From positions 1 through 7,300 of the forward strand of contig URJC01000123.1 in NCBI GenBank assembly GCA_900548135.1: a stretch of 7,300 nucleotides of DNA, read 5' to 3'. The notes under the pieces were generated by a model. That model was not told the DNA's origin. It did no database searches and saw only the letters and a list, made by a program, of their open reading frames with translations. This document shows, piece by piece, positions 5,663-7,300 of the stretch. The position numbers and the translations under genes were made by a program. This DNA comes from an uncultured Odoribacter sp. Its GTDB lineage: Bacteria > Bacteroidota > Bacteroidia > Bacteroidales > Marinifilaceae. Numbering within the stretch: the first letter of the stretch is position 1; each line of letters begins with the position of its first letter.

Positions 5663-7156
5663 ATGAACAAAATTATAAAAGATATTATTTACATACTTGT
5701 AACAGTACTGGTCATCAATGTACTATCTTGCTTTTTGTTCTTCAGGTGGGATTTTACTGTCACAAAACGCTATTCTTTAAGTAAAGTCAGTAAAAATATT
5801 ATCCGCAACAACAACGAACCGGTTGTTGTCGATTTTTATGTAACCGAAGACCTTCCACAAGATATAAAAAAATTAGCTAAAGAATTTCAGTCCCTATTAA
5901 AGGAATACAAATCTTTGAGCAACTCTAATTTTGTTATCAATATTATCAATCCGGATAATACAGAAAAAGAATTTAAGGCAGCACAAGCGGGTATTAAACC
6001 GATTTATAATGAAATTCGGGAAAGAGACCTGGAACAAATCCAGCGTATTTTTATCGGAGCAGTTTTTCATATCGGCCAAAAACAGGCCGTCATTCCTAAG
6101 ATCAATTTCGACACCCCCCTGGAATACGAAATAACCCGTCTGTTTAAACAGGCTGCTGACACGTTAAAACCGACCATTGGTTTCGTGCGGGGCCATCAGG
6201 AAGCGACCTTCAATCACATTCCGCAATTAATCAACGAGCTTTCACATTTAACAGAAATGAAAGTGGTGGATCTGAATTCCCCCCAATCACTCAATGACTG
6301 TAACGTCATTTGTATTATAGATCCGAAGGATAGTTATTCTGCTTATGAAATAGACAGATTAGACAAATATCTGGACAAAGGCGGACGTTTATTTATTGCC
6401 CTAAACCATGCAATAGGACAATTAGGCGACCGGAACAGCGGATACATTAACCGGACAGGGCTGGAAGATATGCTTGAAAAAAAAGGCCTCAAGATTAAAT
6501 TTGATTTTGTCGTTGACAACAATTGCGGAACCATAGCTATCAACCAACAATATGGTTTTATTAATTTTCAAAGCAATATCAGTTTTCCCTATATCCCTTT
6601 TATCACCAATTTCAGCAAACATATCATCACCCATGGCCTGAAATCCATGTTATTACCGTTCGCCAGCAGTATAGAACAAGTCAAAACACATACGCCCTAT
6701 ATCTTTACTCCCCTGGCTAAAACCTCTGCTATATCAGGAATACAGCAAGCTCCTGTATTCTTTGATTTCCAAAAACAATGGACCCAAAGTGATTTCAACC
6801 ATCCTCATAGTATCGTAGCCGCCTTGCTGACCAATGAGGACAATAACAGTTCCATTGTCACTATCACGAACGCTAATTTTATCAGTGATGACATCATATC
6901 ATCCGGTCCTACCGATAATATAAACTTTGCCGTCAATTCAATCGAATGGCTGGCAGATAATTCAGGATTAATTCAACTCAGAAACAAGTTTACTACTTTT
7001 TCTTTTTTAGAACCTTTAAACGAAAATAGCAAGGAATTTCTGAAATACCTCAATTTTCTGCTTCCGATTGTGTTAATTATTACAGCTGCGCTCCTGCATT
7101 ACAGAAAACAGCAAAACAAACGGAACAACCGTTCCCGTCCAGGTTATATCGATTAA
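5663..7156 (+). CDS. gldG: GldG-like auxiliary protein of an ABC transporter
   Basis: This 497-residue protein is predicted to be anchored in the inner membrane at both ends with a large periplasmic part. The first helix is at about 8-27. It is followed by the conserved RWDFT (28-32) and KRYSLS (35-40) segment seen at the start of GldG proteins. The body matches the ABC_transp_aux style: an FYVTEDLP strand near 59, a second subdomain beginning PTIGFVRGH at 170, and an S-x-x-E-I-D-R-L-D-K-Y-L-D-K-G-G-R-L-F-I-A-L block around G240-G241. A final helix at about 463-479 is followed by a basic tail rich in Lys, Arg and Asn. In Flavobacterium, GldG works with GldA and GldF and is needed for gliding there. 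Its biochemical role is not settled, to my knowledge. The gene begins 21 nt after the permease and its TAA overlaps the stop of convergent dapA. Confidence 0.85.
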   Translation: MNKIIKDIIYILVTVLVINVLSCFLFFRWDFTVTKRYSLSKVSKNIIRNNNEPVVVDFYVTEDLPQDIKKLAKEFQSLLKEYKSLSNSNFVINIINPDNTEKEFKAAQAGIKPIYNEIRERDLEQIQRIFIGAVFHIGQKQAVIPKINFDTPLEYEITRLFKQAADTLKPTIGFVRGHQEATFNHIPQLINELSHLTEMKVVDLNSPQSLNDCNVICIIDPKDSYSAYEIDRLDKYLDKGGRLFIALNHAIGQLGDRNSGYINRTGLEDMLEKKGLKIKFDFVVDNNCGTIAINQQYGFINFQSNISFPYIPFITNFSKHIITHGLKSMLLPFASSIEQVKTHTPYIFTPLAKTSAISGIQQAPVFFDFQKQWTQSDFNHPHSIVAALLTNEDNNSSIVTITNANFISDDIISSGPTDNINFAVNSIEWLADNSGLIQLRNKFTTFSFLEPLNENSKEFLKYLNFLLPIVLIITAALLHYRKQQNKRNNRSRPGYID

Positions 7157-7300
7157 GACAAAGTGGATTTTATTTTATCATAAAGTTCGGGACTAACCGG
7201 AGTTAAAGGCAGGCGTAAATTATTGTGCGCAATAATACCAGCCGCATGAAGCGCAGCCTTTATACCCGCCGGGTTACCTTCTTGAAACAATAATTGGCAC
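7153..7300 (-). CDS. dapA: 4-hydroxy-tetrahydrodipicolinate synthase DapA, C-terminal end (partial)
   Basis: The minus strand from the window edge encodes 48 residues ending in a TAA stop (plus-strand TTA at 7153-7155). The peptide contains EGNPAGIKAALHAAGII followed by LRLPLTPVSPELYDKI. The NP-x-x-K-A and LRLP-(L/M)-x-P blocks are hallmarks of the DapA C-terminal helices. DapA condenses pyruvate with aspartate semialdehyde in the first committed step of lysine and meso-diaminopimelate synthesis, in the cytoplasm. The catalytic Lys and Tyr lie upstream on the minus strand, outside the window. The reading frame is too short for automatic detection but the family match is clear. The gene is convergent with the gldG-like gene: the two stop codons share TTAA at 7153-7156, so no separate terminator fits between them. 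Confidence 0.9.
   Translation of the reverse strand, partial: CQLLFQEGNPAGIKAALHAAGIIAHNNLRLPLTPVSPELYDKIKSTLS

Noticed and set aside
1..7300. A novel defence or mobile system
   Set aside because: All genes belong to recognised housekeeping, signalling, regulatory or transporter families, with no toxin-antitoxin pair, nuclease, recombinase, terminal repeats or array-like spacing. Composition looks even across the window by eye.

Overview
The window looks like a chromosomal segment of a Bacteroidota bacterium, most likely a Bacteroidales relative of Odoribacter or Butyricimonas (family-level placement is inference). The reasons are a moderately A+T-rich composition, mostly A-rich leaders without Shine-Dalgarno sequences, a -7 element fitting the Bacteroidetes TAnnTTTG form, and a GldA/GldF/GldG-type ABC transporter set, which is characteristic of this phylum. 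All six genes are ordinary chromosomal types. I see no insertion sequence, phage gene, CRISPR array, tRNA or rRNA.

Layout: (1) positions 1-482 hold the C-terminal part of fabD (malonyl-CoA:ACP transacylase), closed by a perfect 23-bp hairpin at 495-543. (2) A putative two-gene operon follows. It encodes a membrane 7TM-HD phosphohydrolase of the PgpH type (690-2756, predicted c-di-AMP phosphodiesterase) and, 11 nt later, a LacI-family transcription factor (2768-3796). It ends at a second hairpin plus T-tract at 3814-3863. (3) A 191-bp intergenic region with a good -7 element and an operator-like repeat leads into a three-gene operon: ABC ATPase (3988-4911), ABC-2 type permease (4919-5641) and GldG-like auxiliary protein (5663-7156). 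(4) The end of dapA lies on the minus strand (7153-7300), converging on the gldG-like gene. The two stop codons overlap in one TTAA tetranucleotide.

Functionally, the middle operon pairs second-messenger turnover at the membrane with a sugar-repressor-type regulator whose target is not in view. The third operon encodes a complete exporter-like complex: cytoplasmic ATPase, six-helix permease and a periplasmic protein anchored at both ends. This complex takes its name from gliding motility in Flavobacterium but also occurs in non-gliding relatives, where its substrate is not established as far as I know. fabD and dapA are housekeeping flanks (fatty-acid and lysine/peptidoglycan precursor synthesis).

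I did not find a convincing undescribed system. The points most worth a second look are the TTAA stop-stop overlap, the c-di-AMP hydrolase/LacI pairing, the GC-rich hairpin inside the HD coding region, the lone strong Shine-Dalgarno before the gldG-like gene, and the repeat upstream of the ABC operon.
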